This document shows, piece by piece, positions 63,121 to 64,000 of a stretch of 64,000 nt of DNA (position 1 is its first letter; the number at the start of each line of letters is the position of its first letter). The notes beneath the pieces were generated by a model that saw nothing but the letters and a program-made list of their open reading frames with translations, ran no database searches and was not told the origin of the DNA. Origin of the DNA: Rahnella bonaserana (GTDB lineage Bacteria > Pseudomonadota > Gammaproteobacteria > Enterobacterales > Enterobacteriaceae); the NCBI RefSeq assembly GCF_019049675.1, contig NZ_JAFMOW010000058.1, positions 62,001 through 126,000 of the forward strand, in the 5' to 3' direction. Made by a program: the position numbers and the translations under genes.

Positions 63121-64000
63121 TTACGCAGCGAGCAGCTCTTTTGCATTGGCCAGCGTGTTTCGGGTGACTTCACTTCCGCCCAGCAGACGCGCCAGTTCCT
63201 GCAAACGCGCCTTTTTATCAAGCCGGTTCATTTGCGTTTCTGTCACTTCGCCGTCGGTTTCTTTGCTGACAAAATAATGCTGATGTCCGCAACCTGCAAC
63301 CTGAGGTAGGTGAGTAACGCACATAACTTGCGTTGATTCACCCAACTGGCGCAGCAACCGGCCAACAATGGCTGCAGTTGGGCCGCTGATGCCGACGTCA
63401 ACTTCATCGAAGATAAGCGCCGGAGTTTCCATTTTTTGCGCCGTAATCACCTGTATTGCCAGCGCAATTCGGGATAGCTCACCACCGGAGGCCACTTTGG
63501 CCAGTGCCTGAAGCGGTTGTCCCGGGTTGGTGGTGACCTGGAATTCAAGACGATCAGCCCCTTCCATGTTCAGATGTTCCGGTTCGAACTGCACCTGAAT
63601 ATTGAATTTACCGTGCGGCATGGAAAGTGCCTGCATGCTTTGGGTGATCAGGTGTGTGAGTTCATCGGCGAAGTACTGACGTTTTTCGTGCAGCTGTTCA
63701 GCAATAGTTACGGCTTGCTGATAATGACGCTGTACCGCTTCGCTCAGTTCTGCCTGATTGGTTTCCTGATCATCCAGTGCCTGTTGTTCTTCAAGCAGCT
63801 GGCGATGCAATTCTGGCAGCTCTTCTGCGCTGACATGATGCTTGCGCGCAAGATTCATCTGGCGGGACAGGCGCTGTTCCAGCTCGTATAAGCGGTTTGG
63901 ATCCATATCCAGACGTTCACTGTAGTGGCGCAGTTCATCGCTGGCTTCGCTGACCTGAATGGAGGCATCGTCGAGCATGACGATCAGATCGTTCATTCTG
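63121..64000 (-). CDS. recN: DNA repair protein RecN, C-terminal part (partial)
   Basis: About 293 of the usual 553 residues are inside the window; the start lies beyond base 64000. The coiled-coil region ([20 protein letters not shown]) leads into the ATPase C-terminus with signature [18 protein letters not shown], Walker [14 protein letters not shown] and [11 protein letters not shown]. RecN is an SMC-like protein used in double-strand-break repair and is SOS-induced. The C-terminal end ANAKELLAA resembles the degradation tail of E. coli RecN. Confidence 0.97.
   Translation of the reverse strand, partial: RMNDLIVMLDDASIQVSEASDELRHYSERLDMDPNRLYELEQRLSRQMNLARKHHVSAEELPELHRQLLEEQQALDDQETNQAELSEAVQRHYQQAVTIAEQLHEKRQYFADELTHLITQSMQALSMPHGKFNIQVQFEPEHLNMEGADRLEFQVTTNPGQPLQALAKVASGGELSRIALAIQVITAQKMETPALIFDEVDVGISGPTAAIVGRLLRQLGESTQVMCVTHLPQVAGCGHQHYFVSKETDGEVTETQMNRLDKKARLQELARLLGGSEVTRNTLANAKELLAA

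Overview
The window is a chromosomal segment of an Enterobacterales bacterium. Gene order and protein similarity suggest a Yersiniaceae-type genome such as Rahnella or a close relative. This is inferred from the enterobacterial order rpiA-serA, fau-ssrS-zapA / ygfB-pepP-ubiH-ubiI-gcvTHP-ygfF and recN-bamE-ratBA-smpB-ssrA. The genus is an inference, not something the sequence states.

Layout. 1-14.9 kb is conserved housekeeping DNA: the rpiA tail, serA, the acid-shock gene asr with a tiny ydgU-like gene, fau, 6S RNA, zapA, ygfB, pepP, ubiH, ubiI, the glycine cleavage operon gcvTHP and ygfF. A 0.55-kb non-coding element with long imperfect inverted ends separates gcvP from ygfF. 15-23.3 kb is one sugar operon: DeoR-type regulator, RbsB-type binding protein, double ATPase, two permeases, an AlsE-like epimerase, an AlsK-like kinase and a ribokinase-like kinase. 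23.3-24.8 kb is a scar region with REP-like hairpins, a free-standing C4-type antisense-RNA cassette with its own small ORF, and the last codons of a lost toxin-like gene followed by a possible immunity gene. 24.9-29.9 kb is a glycerophosphodiester-type ABC operon with a GpdQ phosphodiesterase. 30-37.7 kb holds single genes (HD hydrolase, trhA, an orphan amine/amino-acid N-hydroxylase, a PhzF protein, a cupin regulator, ada, three acetyltransferases). 37.8-44.3 kb is the galactitol operon gatZABCDY with divergent gatR. A lone amino-acid-binding protein and a large chitinase carrying eight beta-gamma-crystallin motifs follow.

49.3-60.8 kb is a P4-like phage satellite integrated at the 3' end of ssrA (tmRNA). 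It has P4-type integrase, AlpA/Vis, C4/CI immunity RNA with seqA/seqC partners, an Icd-like ORF, a probable Cnr, the alpha primase-helicase, iterons at two places about 4.4 kb apart (ori and crr), Sid, a short Ogr/Delta zinc finger and a possible cos site. A psu gene was not found. Two low-GC cargo loci sit in it: an ATPase + HNH pair translationally coupled to int (Septu-like, but with an unusually long N-terminal region), and a single ORF with an RNxxxH motif suggestive of a HEPN nuclease. The window closes with ssrA, smpB, ratAB, bamE and the 3' part of recN.

The most interesting items are the satellite with its two cargo loci, the orphan C4 immunity cassette at 23.5 kb that copies the P4 seqA-seqB-seqC arrangement outside any recognisable prophage, the crystallin-tailed chitinase, and the inverted-repeat element after gcvP.
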